A DNA stretch of 37,311 nucleotides from an uncultured Acetobacteraceae bacterium (GCA_903900905.1 CAIUPC010000309.1:1-37311); one strand, 5' to 3'; numbered from the stretch's first letter, positions 25,892 through 37,230 are shown. The notes: a model not told the origin generated them from the letters alone. Program-made: numbers and translations.

Positions 25892-26524
25892 ATGCGATTG
25901 ATCAGCGCCACACCCAGCCCCTTCGCGCGTAAGGTGCGCATCGCCCTCGCCGAAAAGGGCATTCCATTCGTACTGCAGACCGAAGTGCCCTGGAACGACA
26001 ACACCACCGTGCCGCAGCACAACCCGCTGGAGAAACTGCCGGTGTTGCTGCTCGATGATGGCACCGCGATTTACGAATCCAGCTACATCCTGGAATGGCT
26101 GGAACGCCGCTATCCCAACCCGCCGCTGCTGCCGGTGGACGATGATGGCATCCTGGCGGCGAAGCGGTTCGATGTGCTGGCCAATGGCATCTGCGACGCG
26201 GTGGTCCTGCTGTACTTCGAGCGTCTGCGCCCCGAGGCCCATCGCAGCCAGCCCTGGATGGACCGTCAGCTGCGCAAGATTCATGGCGGTGTGGCCGAAC
26301 TCGCGCGGTCGATCGGCGACCGATCGTTTGCAGTCGGCTGCCAATTTGGTTTGGGCGACATCGCGGCTGGCTCGACGCTTGGGTATCTGGAAGTGCGGCT
26401 GACGGAATTCGACTGGCGCGGGCAATATCCGGCGCTGGGCCGCTACCTGGATGGGCTGATGCTGCGGCCGTCGTTGCGCGATACCGTGCCCTATCCGCAG
26501 GCAATCGCCTCGGCTGTCGTTTAG
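25892..26524 (+). CDS. glutathione S-transferase family protein
   Basis: 210 residues. The N-terminal thioredoxin-fold domain shows 'SATPSPFARKVRIALAEKGIPF', the cis-Pro region 'EKLPVLLLDDGTAIYESSYILEWLERRYP' with the Glu-Ser pair that holds the glutamyl part of glutathione, and then the all-helical C-terminal domain. The likely catalytic Ser is in 'TPSPFA'. The ATG at 25892 is preferred to the track start at 25796, which overlaps the promoter region of the SDR gene. Substrate unknown. Its stop overlaps that of the convergent nitronate monooxygenase by 4 bp. Confidence 0.9.
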   Translation: MRLISATPSPFARKVRIALAEKGIPFVLQTEVPWNDNTTVPQHNPLEKLPVLLLDDGTAIYESSYILEWLERRYPNPPLLPVDDDGILAAKRFDVLANGICDAVVLLYFERLRPEAHRSQPWMDRQLRKIHGGVAELARSIGDRSFAVGCQFGLGDIAAGSTLGYLEVRLTEFDWRGQYPALGRYLDGLMLRPSLRDTVPYPQAIASAVV

Positions 26525-27591
26525 GCCAGGATTGCCCACGCCCGCTCCCACATCTGCGTGATCAGCGCCCCCGCCGGTTCCGCCCGCGCCAGGCCCGCCG
26601 CCTGCCCGGCCCAGGCCTGCATCCGGCCCAGATCGCCCGCCTTGGCCGCTTCATCGCGCATCGCCTGCGTCAAAGCGCGCTGCACCGGATAGGGCGCCGG
26701 CACCGGCGCATCCGGTTCAACCGCCCGGCGCGCGTAGTCCGTGGCGATGCTCCGCCCCGCCCGGCCGCTGAAGGCGCGGGTCAGGATGGTCCCCTCCGGC
26801 AGCGTGTCGGCGATGCCCGCGGCCCAGGCCGGGCTCAACCCAGCCTCGGGGCAGCGCAGAAAGCCGGTGCCGATCTGAACGGCGGAGGCACCGAGGGCCA
26901 GGGCGGCGGCGATGCCGCGGGCATCAGCGATGCCGCCGGTCGCGACCACGGGGATGCGCACCGCATCCGCGATGGCGGGGAGCAGCGCGAACAGGCCCAC
27001 CGCATCCCGCTCCGCGCGGCTGGCATCGAAGCGGCCGCGGTGGCCGCCGGCCTCCATGCCCTGGGCGACGATGACATCAGCCCCCGCTGCCTCGGCGGCG
27101 CGGGCCTCCGCGACGGTGGTGACCGTGGCGAACCAGGCGATGCCGCGGGCTTTCATCGCCGCCACGAAACCCGGCGGGTAAAGCCCCATGATCGAGGAAA
27201 TGATCGGCGGCCCGGCGGCCAGCAGCGCGTCACACTGGGTGCCAAAATCGGGCGGGGTGGTATCGGCCGCCTCCGCCGGAACCTCGGGACCGAATTGGCC
27301 GAGAAAGGCGCGGATCGCCGCTTCATGCGCCGGATCGCGCATTGGCGGCGGATCGGGGATCCAAAGGTTGAGTTGGAACGCCCCGTTGGACTGGCCACGG
27401 ACGGACGCGGCCCAGGCCTGGATGGCGGCGGGCTGCATCAGCAGCGCGCCGCAGGCACCAAGCCCACCGGCGTTCGCGACCGCGGCGGACAAGGCCGGCG
27501 CCGGCACCCCGGCCATCGGGGCCAGCAGGATCGGGAGGCGCAGGCCAAAGCGGTCGCAAAAGGACTGGGCGCGGATGAGGGGTTGGGTCAT
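26521..27591 (-). CDS. nitronate monooxygenase (2-nitropropane dioxygenase family)
   Basis: 356 residues, FMN-binding TIM barrel that oxidises alkyl nitronates. Motifs: 'LPILLAPMAGVPAPALSAAVANAGGLG' at the start, 'IIVAQGMEAGGHRGRF'-type region (here 'DVIVAQGMEAGGHRG', which carries the catalytic His), 'PVVATGGIADARGIAAALALGASAVQIGTGFL' for the phosphate of FMN. It lies 66 bp downstream of uvrB on the same strand and could be read from it. The physiological role is usually detoxification of propionate-3-nitronate-like compounds (family knowledge). Confidence 0.92.
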   Translation of the reverse strand: MTQPLIRAQSFCDRFGLRLPILLAPMAGVPAPALSAAVANAGGLGACGALLMQPAAIQAWAASVRGQSNGAFQLNLWIPDPPPMRDPAHEAAIRAFLGQFGPEVPAEAADTTPPDFGTQCDALLAAGPPIISSIMGLYPPGFVAAMKARGIAWFATVTTVAEARAAEAAGADVIVAQGMEAGGHRGRFDASRAERDAVGLFALLPAIADAVRIPVVATGGIADARGIAAALALGASAVQIGTGFLRCPEAGLSPAWAAGIADTLPEGTILTRAFSGRAGRSIATDYARRAVEPDAPVPAPYPVQRALTQAMRDEAAKAGDLGRMQAWAGQAAGLARAEPAGALITQMWERAWAILA

Positions 27592-27657
27592 GGCTAGGGA
27601 GAATACATGGAATGACGGAGCCTCAACACGTCCTACAAATCCATATAACCGCGCCGC

Positions 27658-29862
<2,205 letters not shown>

Positions 29863-29964
29863 GGCGAACTCCTGGACGATGAGGATCGCGGTTTCCGCGC
29901 GGCGCGCCAAGGGGTTTATGCCGCCGCGTGCTTTGCTATAGCAGGGGTCGAGGAGACCCACACC

Positions 29965-30972
29965 ATGCGCCGTTTTTTGCTCGCTTCCCTTGCCGCCATC
30001 TGCCTTGCGCCCTTTGGCGCGGCCGTCCGGGCCGAAGTGCCGGAAGTCCGCATCGCCCGTCAGTTTTCGATGGGCTACCTGCAGCTCAATATGATCGACC
30101 ATGAGAAGCTCATCCAGAAGCACGCCGCGCTGATGGGCATTCCGGAGGTGAAGGTCACCACGTTCAAATTCAACGGCCCCGCCGCCATGAACGACGCGCT
30201 GCTGTCCGATAGCGTCGATATCGTCGCCGGCAGCCCGCAAGGCGTGCTGACGATCTGGAGCCGCACGCGCGGTTCGGCGCAGGAGGTCCGCGCGATCAGC
30301 GCCCTGGCGACCCTGCCCTATGTGCTGAACAGCAATGACCCGAGCATCAAGAGCATCGACGACCTCCGCCGTTGCAAGAAGATCGCGGTGCCGGCGGTGA
30401 AGGTCTCGGCCCAGGCGGTCAGCCTGCAGGCCGCGGCAGCCGCGGCATACGGGATCAAGGAGGCGACCCGCTTCGACGATATGACCGTGTCGATGTCGCC
30501 CCCGGATGCGACGATCGCGCTGCTGTCGGGCACCAATGAGGTCAACTGCGTCTGGGCGGTGCCGCCGTATATGCAGCAGCAGTTGCAGAACCCGGCCATC
30601 CATACGGTGTTCAACTCTTTCGACATCTGGGGCGGTTCGAACACGTTCACGACGGCCTATGCCTCCTCCCGCTTCCGCGATCGCAATCCGGTGCTGTTCA
30701 AAGCGCTGTTCGCGGCTTTGAAAGAGGCGACGGATCGGGTGAACGCCGATCTGGGGACGGCGGCGAAGTATTGGATTGAGGATGGGGAGTCGAAGCTGAC
30801 GGTTGATTTCGTGCAATCCGTGGCCTCCGCGCCGGGGACCAAGTGGACGATGGTGCCGGAGAACACGATGAAGGCGGCGAAGTTCATGCACGAGATGGGC
30901 AGCATCAAGGTGATGCCGGGCTCGTGGAAGGACTTCTTCTTCCCCGAGGCTTATGAGCTGCCGGGTAGCTGA
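29965..30972 (+). CDS. ABC transporter substrate-binding protein, NitT/TauT-like
   Basis: 335 residues. Signal peptide '[18 protein letters not shown]' with cleavage about after 'AVRA'; periplasmic. The fold of the NMT1/SsuA-like group is recognisable: '[26 protein letters not shown]' and '[33 protein letters not shown]'. Such proteins bring sulfonates, nitrate, bicarbonate or pyrimidine precursors to an ABC importer. No permease or ATPase gene is next to it, so it is an orphan or works with a distant transporter. ATG at 29965 has GAGGAG upstream; an extended -10 like TGCTATAGC lies at 29934-29942. Divergent from uvrB. Confidence 0.88.
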   Translation: MRRFLLASLAAICLAPFGAAVRAEVPEVRIARQFSMGYLQLNMIDHEKLIQKHAALMGIPEVKVTTFKFNGPAAMNDALLSDSVDIVAGSPQGVLTIWSRTRGSAQEVRAISALATLPYVLNSNDPSIKSIDDLRRCKKIAVPAVKVSAQAVSLQAAAAAAYGIKEATRFDDMTVSMSPPDATIALLSGTNEVNCVWAVPPYMQQQLQNPAIHTVFNSFDIWGGSNTFTTAYASSRFRDRNPVLFKALFAALKEATDRVNADLGTAAKYWIEDGESKLTVDFVQSVASAPGTKWTMVPENTMKAAKFMHEMGSIKVMPGSWKDFFFPEAYELPGS

Positions 30973-31014
30973 GGCAACGCCCGTAACATGAATGACATAC
31001 CGGCCATCGCTACC

Positions 31015-31099
31015 CGTCATACCGACGCAGGTCGGTATCCACGCCTTCCTTGGGACCGATACTGCAAAGGCGTGGATGCCGACCTCCGTCGGCATGACG
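31015..31099. repeat. palindromic intergenic repeat, complete 85-bp copy
   Basis: Left arm about 33 nt (CGTCATACCGACGCAGGTCG...) and right arm about 34 nt are inverted copies with three mismatches and an 18-nt centre. Each arm has its own small inverted repeat. It fills much of the 198-bp gap after the substrate-binding protein. In the antisense ORF it reads as the familiar spurious peptide 'PTCVGMT'. Confidence 0.85.
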
Positions 31100-31170
31100 G
31101 GGTTGGGCCCCTTCGATAAGTCAAGGTCAACGCGGGCGAGTACAAGACCCATGAACAGGAGTGCATAACA

Positions 31171-31839
31171 ATGCTCGCAGGCGAAGCCGTAGTCGCGATC
31201 TGGAACGATATCGCGCCCGAAACCCGTGACCAGTTCTACGACTGGCACGTCAACGAACACATGCCCGAACGCGTCGGCATTCCCGGCTTCCGCCGCGGCC
31301 GCCGCTTCATCGCCATGGATACGGTCACGCAGCCGGAGTTCTTCACCCTCTACGAGCTCGACACCATGGAGGTGGCGAAGGGCATGGACTATGCCAATCG
31401 CCTGAACGACCCGACCCCGGCGACCGCGCATGTGACGGCGCAGTTCCGCAATACCTTCCGGGCGCTGTCGCGGGTCCTGGTCAGCCACGGGCCGGGCGCG
31501 GGCGGCGTTATGCTGACCATCCGCTTTGGCTGCGATGCGCAGCATATTCCGGGGCTGCGGGCTTTGGTGCGCGCGGCGGCGCAGGCGACGCGGGTGACGG
31601 GGGCGCATTTCTGCCAGGGGGATGCGGCGGCGTCCTCCGTCCGCACGACCGAGACCCGCGGGCGGACCGATATTCAGACCCCGCCCGACTGTTTCATCAT
31701 GATCGAAGCCACCGACGCAGCAGCGTTGGAGGATCTGATGCTGGATCGCGCCATGACCGGCGCAGGGGCGACGGGACCTTTTGAGCGCGGGGTGTACCGG
31801 CTGGAATATACGCGCACCAAGACGGGTTTTGCGGCCTGA
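31171..31839 (+). CDS. dimeric alpha/beta-barrel protein (DUF4286-like), unknown function
   Basis: 222 residues, no signal peptide. The first half, '[40 protein letters not shown]', is a ferredoxin-like alpha/beta unit of the type found in dimeric barrel proteins; the His-rich '[11 protein letters not shown]' is in the usual place. The second half seems to repeat the fold ('[18 protein letters not shown]...'). The function of this family is unknown to me; related barrels include monooxygenases. AGGAG lies 9 nt before the ATG. Probably a single-gene unit. Confidence 0.7.
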   Translation: MLAGEAVVAIWNDIAPETRDQFYDWHVNEHMPERVGIPGFRRGRRFIAMDTVTQPEFFTLYELDTMEVAKGMDYANRLNDPTPATAHVTAQFRNTFRALSRVLVSHGPGAGGVMLTIRFGCDAQHIPGLRALVRAAAQATRVTGAHFCQGDAAASSVRTTETRGRTDIQTPPDCFIMIEATDAAALEDLMLDRAMTGAGATGPFERGVYRLEYTRTKTGFAA

Positions 31840-31971
31840 ACGGTGCGGGCGGTGACGGCCCGATGACCACGAGTAGAAGTGATCGGTGGCCAAGGGCGTG
31901 ATCCCGCTTCGCGCGGTCCGTCCATTCGTGCTATCGTGCCGTTGGATCAGCCCGAATGGAGCAAGCACAGT

Positions 31972-32265
31972 ATGAGCGCCTCGCTCAGAGCCGGTCACAG
32001 CATGAAGGTCGTTGGGGCCAATGGTCAGATCTCGCTCGGCAAACGTTATGCCGGACGGCAGGTGCTGGTCGAGGAGCAGGAACCCGGCGTTTGGTTGATC
32101 CGCACGGCCACCGTGGTGCCGGACAATGAAGGCTGGCTCCATACGCCGCAGGGGAAGGCCGATCTGGAACGGGCGCTGGAATGGGCGCGCACCCATCCGG
32201 CGTCGGAGGCGGGGGCTGATCAGGTGCTGACGACCTTGAATGACCCGGGAAATGACGCGAGCTGA
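31972..32265 (+). CDS. putative AbrB/MazE-like antitoxin
   Basis: 97 residues. The core '[47 protein letters not shown]' looks like a swapped-hairpin AbrB-type beta domain, followed by a helical tail rich in Ala and Glu that could bind a partner. ATG at 31972 has GGAG 10 nt upstream; a Met eleven residues in is an alternative start. The next gene overlaps its end by 26 bp, typical of toxin-antitoxin operons. I recall such small proteins in proteobacteria without a settled name. Calling it an antitoxin rests on fold impression and layout. Confidence 0.6.
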   Translation: MSASLRAGHSMKVVGANGQISLGKRYAGRQVLVEEQEPGVWLIRTATVVPDNEGWLHTPQGKADLERALEWARTHPASEAGADQVLTTLNDPGNDAS

Positions 32266-32578
32266 GCCGGACGCGCTGGTCCGGCTTGATCTCAACAATC
32301 CGGTCTTCCAGGACAATCTGTTCACCCTGCAAAAACCCGACCGCCATTCGGCGCTTGAGACGCTGAACAAGCTGCGGCGGATGACCTGGGGTCAGGTCTA
32401 TCGGGACAATGGGCTGAAGTGGGAGAAGATCGCGAGTTTGACACCGCCCCCCGGGGTTGGCGCTGTGTATTCAATGCGTATCACGCAATCCCGGCGGGCC
32501 ACTGCTTACCGGGATGGGGATTTCTTGCGGTTCCTGACCATCGCGCCGGATCATGACGCGACGTACGGGCGGAAATAG
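32240..32578 (+). CDS. putative RelE/ParE-fold toxin
   Basis: 112 residues, overlapping the previous gene by 26 bp. The last part, '[36 protein letters not shown]', has the strand order and final His-x-x-x-Tyr type ending seen in RelE/ParE toxins, and '[13 protein letters not shown]' fits the preceding helix. The N-terminal '[27 protein letters not shown]' is unusual for RelE. The start could be 32240 or 32252; neither has a good ribosome site, which fits translational coupling to the upstream gene. Toxicity is inference. Confidence 0.6.
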   Translation: MTREMTRAEPDALVRLDLNNPVFQDNLFTLQKPDRHSALETLNKLRRMTWGQVYRDNGLKWEKIASLTPPPGVGAVYSMRITQSRRATAYRDGDFLRFLTIAPDHDATYGRK

Positions 32579-32674
32579 GACAGCACAAGCGGCGTGGCAT
32601 CGTGACAGCGTGCTTCGCCCCCCACTGGAATCTCCCTTCCTCCCGCGCCACAATAGACGCCTGAGGACACAGAC

Positions 32675-33934
32675 ATGCATATCGAGACCGAAGCCACCCA
32701 GCATCTCCACCGCGCCGCGATTGAGGCGCGCGCCGCCTCCCGCGTGCTGGCCCGCAGCAGCGAGGCCACGCGCAATGCCGCGCTGACCACGATGGCTGCC
32801 GCCTTGCGCGGCGCGATGCCGGAGATCCTGGCCGCCAACGAAGCCGACGTCACGGCCTTCCACGGCACCGCCGCCTTCCGCGACCGGCTCACCCTCACCC
32901 CGGCCCGGGTCGAAGCCATGGCCAAGGGGTTGGAGGAGGTTGCCGCCCTCCCCGATCCGCTCGCGCGGACTTTGGCTGACTGGACCCGGCCCAACGGGCT
33001 GCGCATCCAGCGCATCGCCACGCCCATCGGCGTTATCGGCATGATCTATGAGAGCCGTCCGAATGTGGGCGCGGACGCCTCGGCGCTGTGCCTCAAATCC
33101 GGCAACGCGGTCATTCTCCGGGGCGGCTCCGACAGCGCCCGCAGCGCGCGGGCGATCAACGCGGCGCTGCAGGCCGGGCTGCTGTCCTCCGGCCTGCCGA
33201 CCGCCTGCATCCAGGTCGCGCCGAACGCGGACCGGGCCTATGTCGCGGCGATGCTGGCGGGTGCCGGGCTGCTGGATCTCATCATTCCCCGCGGCGGCAA
33301 ATCCCTGGTTGAACGGGTGCAGCGCGAGGCTCGCGTGCCCGTCCTCGCCCATGCCGAGGGCCTCTGCCACACCTATATCCATGAAAAAGCGGACGAAAAG
33401 ATGGCCCGCGCCATCATCGCCAATGCCAAGATGCGCCGCACCGGCATCTGCGGCGCGACGGAAACGCTGCTGATCGACCGCGCGATCGCCGCCCATATGC
33501 TGCCGGGTATCGTGGACGACCTGCGGAAACTCGGCTGCGACTTCCGGGCGGATGCGCAGGCCTGCATGGTCGTCCCTGACCTGATCCGGGCGACCGAGGC
33601 CGATTTCGACACCGAATGGCTGGACTCCATCCTGTCCATCGCCGTGGTCGATGGGGTCGACGAGGCGCTGGCCCACATCACAAAGCACGGCAGCGAGCAC
33701 ACCGAAGCCATTGTCACGGAAGATGCCGACGCGGCGGAGACATTCCTGCGCGGGGTCGATAGCGCGGTGGCGCTGTGGAACGCCTCCACCCAATTCTGCG
33801 ACGGCGGCGAATTCGGCTTCGGCGCCGAGATCGGCATTGCCACCGGCCGCATCCACGCCCGCGGCCCGGTGGGATTGGAGCAGCTGACGACCTACCGCTA
33901 CATCATCACCGGCACCGGGCAGACACGCCCCTGA
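32675..33934 (+). CDS. proA: glutamate-5-semialdehyde dehydrogenase (gamma-glutamyl phosphate reductase)
   Basis: 419 residues, the usual length. It reduces glutamyl-5-phosphate with NADPH in proline synthesis. Typical stretches are 'RIATPIGVIGMIYESRPNVGADASALCLKSGNAVILRGGSDS', the catalytic Cys in 'MRRTGICGATETLL', 'EIGIATGRIHARGPVGLEQLTTYRYIITG' at the C-terminus. GAGG lies 9 nt before the ATG. It is followed by nadD and rsfS on the same strand with small gaps, an order frequent in alphaproteobacteria. The proB gene is not in the window, though in some relatives it sits next to proA. Confidence 0.97.
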   Translation: MHIETEATQHLHRAAIEARAASRVLARSSEATRNAALTTMAAALRGAMPEILAANEADVTAFHGTAAFRDRLTLTPARVEAMAKGLEEVAALPDPLARTLADWTRPNGLRIQRIATPIGVIGMIYESRPNVGADASALCLKSGNAVILRGGSDSARSARAINAALQAGLLSSGLPTACIQVAPNADRAYVAAMLAGAGLLDLIIPRGGKSLVERVQREARVPVLAHAEGLCHTYIHEKADEKMARAIIANAKMRRTGICGATETLLIDRAIAAHMLPGIVDDLRKLGCDFRADAQACMVVPDLIRATEADFDTEWLDSILSIAVVDGVDEALAHITKHGSEHTEAIVTEDADAAETFLRGVDSAVALWNASTQFCDGGEFGFGAEIGIATGRIHARGPVGLEQLTTYRYIITGTGQTRP

Positions 33935-33972
33935 TCCCGGACCCGCTCCCCCGCTTCGGCGACCGGAGGCGC

Positions 33973-34545
33973 ATGCGCATTGGCTTGCTGGGCGGGTCAT
34001 TCAACCCCGCTCATGCCGGGCATCGCCATATCGCGGCGCTGGCTCTGAAGCGGCTGCGGCTCGACCAGGTGTGGCTGCTGGTGTCACCCGGCAATCCGCT
34101 GAAGCCCCGCCGCGGCATGGCGCCCTTCGCCGAACGCATGGCCGGGGCACGCAAGATCGCGGACGGGCGGCGCATCATCGCCACCGGGATCGAGCAGGCG
34201 CTGCATACCCGCTTCACCGTCGATACCATCCGCCAGCTGCTGCGGCGCTTCCCTCGCGCCAGCTTCGTCTGGATCATGGGGGCTGATATTCTGGAGCAAT
34301 TGCCGAAATGGCGGCGATGGATGGACATTGCCCGGCGGTTGTCCTTTGCTGTCCTGCCCCGACCCTCGTATAACCATCGCGCACTCGCTGGCCAGGCCGC
34401 CCGGCGCATGCATTCTGCCCGGCGACCGTCACGGGAAGCACCACTCCTGCCAGGCAAGGCGCCGGGCTGGGTGTTTCTGACGGCGCGGCAGAACCCGCTC
34501 TCCGCGACCGCCCTCCGCGCCGCCCTTCAAGGATCAGTCCCATAG
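33973..34545 (+). CDS. nadD: nicotinate-nucleotide adenylyltransferase
   Basis: 190 residues. It makes deamido-NAD from nicotinate mononucleotide and ATP. The nucleotidyltransferase motif is 'GLLGGSFNPAHAGHRHIA' with the HxGH signature, and the end has 'NPLSATALRAAL' in place of the ISSTxLR motif. Also visible are 'WLLVSPGNPLKP' and 'FVWIMGADILEQLPKW'. The ATG at 33973 (GGAGG just upstream, somewhat close) is preferred to the track start at 33775, which runs through the end of proA. It ends in TAG overlapping a possible non-standard start of rsfS. Confidence 0.93.
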   Translation: MRIGLLGGSFNPAHAGHRHIAALALKRLRLDQVWLLVSPGNPLKPRRGMAPFAERMAGARKIADGRRIIATGIEQALHTRFTVDTIRQLLRRFPRASFVWIMGADILEQLPKWRRWMDIARRLSFAVLPRPSYNHRALAGQAARRMHSARRPSREAPLLPGKAPGWVFLTARQNPLSATALRAALQGSVP

Positions 34546-34613
34546 CCACCACCCCGAAAGCGCCTGTCGCCGCCTCCCCCGCCCGGCATAAGCCGGCGCC
34601 GCGCAAGCGGGCG

Positions 34614-35111
34614 GTGAAGCCCGCTTTGGCCGAGGCCAGCCCGGCCCCCGGCACGCCCCGCAAGAAGACCATCGCCGCCGGTCCGGTCGCTGACATTGAC
34701 ACGGCCGTCGCGCCTGAAGCCCCGGTCAAGCCCAAGCGCGCGCCCCGCAAGGCCAAAGTCAAAGCCACCCCGTCCGAGCTCGATCGGCTGCAGAAGATCA
34801 TTGTCGACAGCCTGGATGATGATAAGGCCGAGGACATCGTCGCCCTGGACCTGTCCGGCAAAGCCATGTTCTGCGACCGGATGGTCATCGCCACCGGCCT
34901 GGCGGATCGCCAGATCAGCGCCATGGCGCAGCATCTGGCGGAGAAGCTGCACAAGGAAGGCATGAAGCGGGTGCCCATTGAGGGTGCGACCGGATCCGAC
35001 TGGGTCCTGATCGATGCCGGCGATATCGTGGTGCATCTGTTCAAGCCGGAATCCCGGACCATGTACGGCCTGGAACGCATGTGGGGCAAAGAGCTCGACG
35101 AAGCCGTGTGA
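34614..35111 (+). CDS. rsfS: ribosomal silencing factor RsfS with a basic N-terminal extension
   Basis: 165 residues from the GTG at 34614. The RsfS/Iojap core (about 55-160) has 'LQKIIVDSLDDDKAEDIVALDLSGKAMFCDRMVIATGLADRQISAMAQ' and 'EGATGSDWVLIDAGDIVVHLFKPESRTMYGLERMW'. It binds ribosomal protein uL14 and blocks subunit joining in poor growth. The extension before the core is Ala/Pro/Lys-rich. The same composition continues upstream of the GTG, in frame, for 24 codons to an ATA at 34542, which has AAGGA 8 nt before it. The protein may really start there, so the start is uncertain. Confidence 0.9.
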   Translation: MKPALAEASPAPGTPRKKTIAAGPVADIDTAVAPEAPVKPKRAPRKAKVKATPSELDRLQKIIVDSLDDDKAEDIVALDLSGKAMFCDRMVIATGLADRQISAMAQHLAEKLHKEGMKRVPIEGATGSDWVLIDAGDIVVHLFKPESRTMYGLERMWGKELDEAV

Positions 35112-35178
35112 GTTAGCGCGGCCGGAGATATTGGTCCTCGGCTCTCCGGAATTCGTGCCGTAGCCCCCCTCCCCCCGG

Positions 35179-35207
35179 CCCCCTCCCTCAAGGGGAGGGG
35201 GAGTTTT
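35179..35207 (+). terminator. rho-independent terminator after rsfS
   Basis: A 9-bp stem (CCCCCTCCC / GGGAGGGGG) with a 5-nt loop is followed by AGTTTT. It lies 67 bp after the rsfS stop and ends the proA-nadD-rsfS unit. The C/G-rich hairpin type is often a dispersed repeat in alphaproteobacteria. Confidence 0.6.
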
Positions 35208-35321
35208 CAGGGGGTGAAATTCCGCCCGATACCGAGTCATCCACAGGATATTGTGGGTCTTGACCCGTTTACCCCCAAAATAAGCTTTCCGAGTCGCATG
35301 GCCCAGCCGTAGCATAGGGCC

Positions 35322-36824
35322 ATGAAAATCCATCGCTCCTGGCACGGCGTGCGCATGCGCCGCATCTCTATCGGCCCCGACCCGGATGAGGCACCGCGTT
35401 TGGTGACCCTGCCGGCGTCGTGGGAGGATAGTGCTGCCGCCGGTCTGGCCGCCCTTGCCCCCGGTTCGGGGGCTGTGTCGCTGGCACCTGCCGCCGAGAC
35501 CTGGATCCGGCCTTTGGCCGAACGGGCCGCGGCAACGGATCCGGCTCTGGCGGAGCGGTTGCACTGGATGCTGCAACTCCGCCGTGGTGCGCCAACGGAG
35601 TCCGTCTGGCGCGGCACGGGCGAGCACACACCTGGGTTCGTCCTTAATCTCCCCGCTTTCATCGATGCGGCCGGGTTGTTCGACAGCGCCGCCTTCGCGG
35701 GGGCGGTGGAGACCGCGGTCCTGACCCTGACCTTCGCCAGCCCGGGGAGCGCGCGTCTCGCCGTCGGGATGGCCGATTTGTCGGGGTTGTTGTCCGCTTT
35801 GGGGGTGGATTACGCATCTGACGCCGCCCGCGATATCGGGCGCGCTTTGGCGGCCATTCTGCGCGGGCGGGCGGATGCGACCTCCGGCCGGCTGGCCCGG
35901 TTGACCGACGCGATCCGCCCCTCCCCCATGGATTGGCCGATCGCGCCCGCCCAGACCGTCGTGCCTGGCCTGGCCGAGGCGGCCCGGGCGGCGCGGCAGC
36001 AGGCGCTCGCGGTCGAGGGGCTGCGCCACATCGCCACCACCGCCATCAGCGCCCCGGGCGCGGCCGATGCGCTGCTGGGGGTTGAGACCGGGGGCATCGC
36101 GCCCGCTTTCTCGCCCTTGCTCGCCACCGGTGGGCTCAGCCGGGCCGCCCGGGCCTGGCTCGCGGTCAGCGGCGCCACGGCCGAGGAAGCCCTTGCCACC
36201 ATGATTGGGGGCGGGCAGCCGATCCCGGTGCATGGCGGCAGCGCGCATGCGCTGATGCATGACGCGATCGCCCCGTTCATGGAGGCGATGCCGGCCCGCC
36301 CGGCCGAACTCGGGGCGCCGCAGCCGACAGCCGCGCGGCGGGATTTGCCGGCGCGGCGCAGCGGCTACACGCAGAAGGCGTCCGTTGGCGGGCATAAGCT
36401 TTATGTCCGCACCGGCGAATATGACACCGGCGCGCTTGGCGAGATCTTCATCGCCCTGCACAAGGAAGGCGCGGCCTTCCGCGGCCTGATGGACAATTTC
36501 GCCGCCGCCGTGAGCCTGGGGCTTCAGCATGGCGTGCCGTTGGAGGCGTTTGTGGAGGCCTTCACCTTCACCCGCTTCGGCCCGGCCGGCGCGGTTGAGG
36601 GCGATCCGGCGGTGCGCCAGGCCACATCCTTGCTGGATTATACTTTCCGCCACCTGGCTGCGAATTACCTGGCCGGCCGCGACATTCCCGAAGCGGAGAT
36701 CGAAGAGGCGGATACCGTCGGCGATGGCGCGCGGGATGGCGCGCCGCTGCTGCCGATGGAATTGCCGGCCGAGGCCTCTCCCCGGGCGCGGCGGCGGGCG
36801 TTGCGGGTGGTCGCGCGGGGGTAG
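35322..36824 (+). CDS. cysteine-free class II ribonucleotide reductase-related protein (NrdJ C-terminal-like)
   Basis: 500 residues. Residues about 340-465 ('[49 protein letters not shown]...') closely match the C-terminal TSCPD-like region of adenosylcobalamin-dependent NrdJ. Residues about 105-260 resemble a worn version of the reductase barrel ('[36 protein letters not shown]', '[28 protein letters not shown]'). The protein has no cysteine, so it cannot carry the redox or radical cysteines of a reductase and is not an active enzyme of that kind. The full NrdJ is about 1,200 residues. It may have a regulatory or structural role, or be a relic; the open frame argues against simple decay. The ATG at 35322 is the first start after the rsfS terminator. 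Confidence 0.78.
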   Translation: MKIHRSWHGVRMRRISIGPDPDEAPRLVTLPASWEDSAAAGLAALAPGSGAVSLAPAAETWIRPLAERAAATDPALAERLHWMLQLRRGAPTESVWRGTGEHTPGFVLNLPAFIDAAGLFDSAAFAGAVETAVLTLTFASPGSARLAVGMADLSGLLSALGVDYASDAARDIGRALAAILRGRADATSGRLARLTDAIRPSPMDWPIAPAQTVVPGLAEAARAARQQALAVEGLRHIATTAISAPGAADALLGVETGGIAPAFSPLLATGGLSRAARAWLAVSGATAEEALATMIGGGQPIPVHGGSAHALMHDAIAPFMEAMPARPAELGAPQPTAARRDLPARRSGYTQKASVGGHKLYVRTGEYDTGALGEIFIALHKEGAAFRGLMDNFAAAVSLGLQHGVPLEAFVEAFTFTRFGPAGAVEGDPAVRQATSLLDYTFRHLAANYLAGRDIPEAEIEEADTVGDGARDGAPLLPMELPAEASPRARRRALRVVARG

Positions 36825-36884
36825 TTTGCTGGTTGCGGTGCGGGTGGTTTGCCTCCGCGGCGGACGGGGCCGGTTTGGTGTGCG

Positions 36885-37188
36885 GCTCACGGCGTAAGGG
36901 GTTTTGCGGCACGGTTTGTGTTGGCGTTGCGCGGGGGGTTCGCGCGGTGGGGCCGGAGGGCGGCGGCGGGGTCGGTTTGCGCTCACGGCGTATGGGGTAT
37001 TCCGGCGTGAATTGAGCGGACGTTGCGCGGGAGGCTCGCGCGGTGGGGCCGGCGGCCGGGGTCGGCTCGCGCTCACGGCGTAAGGGGTTTTGCGGCGCGG
37101 TTTGTGTGGGCGTTGCGCGGGGGGCTCGCGCGGTGAAGCCCGAGGCCGGCGGCGGGGTCGGCCCGCTCTCACGGCGTAAGGGGTTTTC
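36885..37188. repeat. tandem repeat, about 3.2 units of 90-96 bp
   Basis: Units start with GCTCACGGCGTAAGGGG at 36885, 36981, 37071 and (as TCTCACGGCG) 37167, giving periods of 96, 90 and 96 bp. Units 1 and 3 are nearly the same; unit 2 is diverged. The unit has few A and many G. All periods are multiples of three, so antisense frames stay open, but I see no ribosome site or recognisable protein. The surrounding 487-bp gap (36825-37311) holds no gene apart from this repeat and the half-palindrome that follows. Confidence 0.75.
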
Positions 37189-37230
37189 CACCAGAGGTAT
37201 CAATTTTGACCCGCAGGCGGTGCCAGAGAT

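Noticed and set aside
29863-29964. LexA/SOS box upstream of uvrB
   Set aside because: I looked for GTTC-N7-GTTC on both strands and found none.
29866-32370. N-terminal 800 codons of the 1,570-aa minus-strand ORF joined to uvrB
   Set aside because: It is antisense to the binding-protein, barrel and TA genes and passes through the palindromic repeat. UvrB starts at the ATG at 29862 with a good ribosome site.
34527-37172. 881-aa minus-strand ORF
   Set aside because: It runs antisense to rsfS and the reductase relative and through the tandem repeat; composition is Pro/Arg-rich shadow coding with no recognisable domain.
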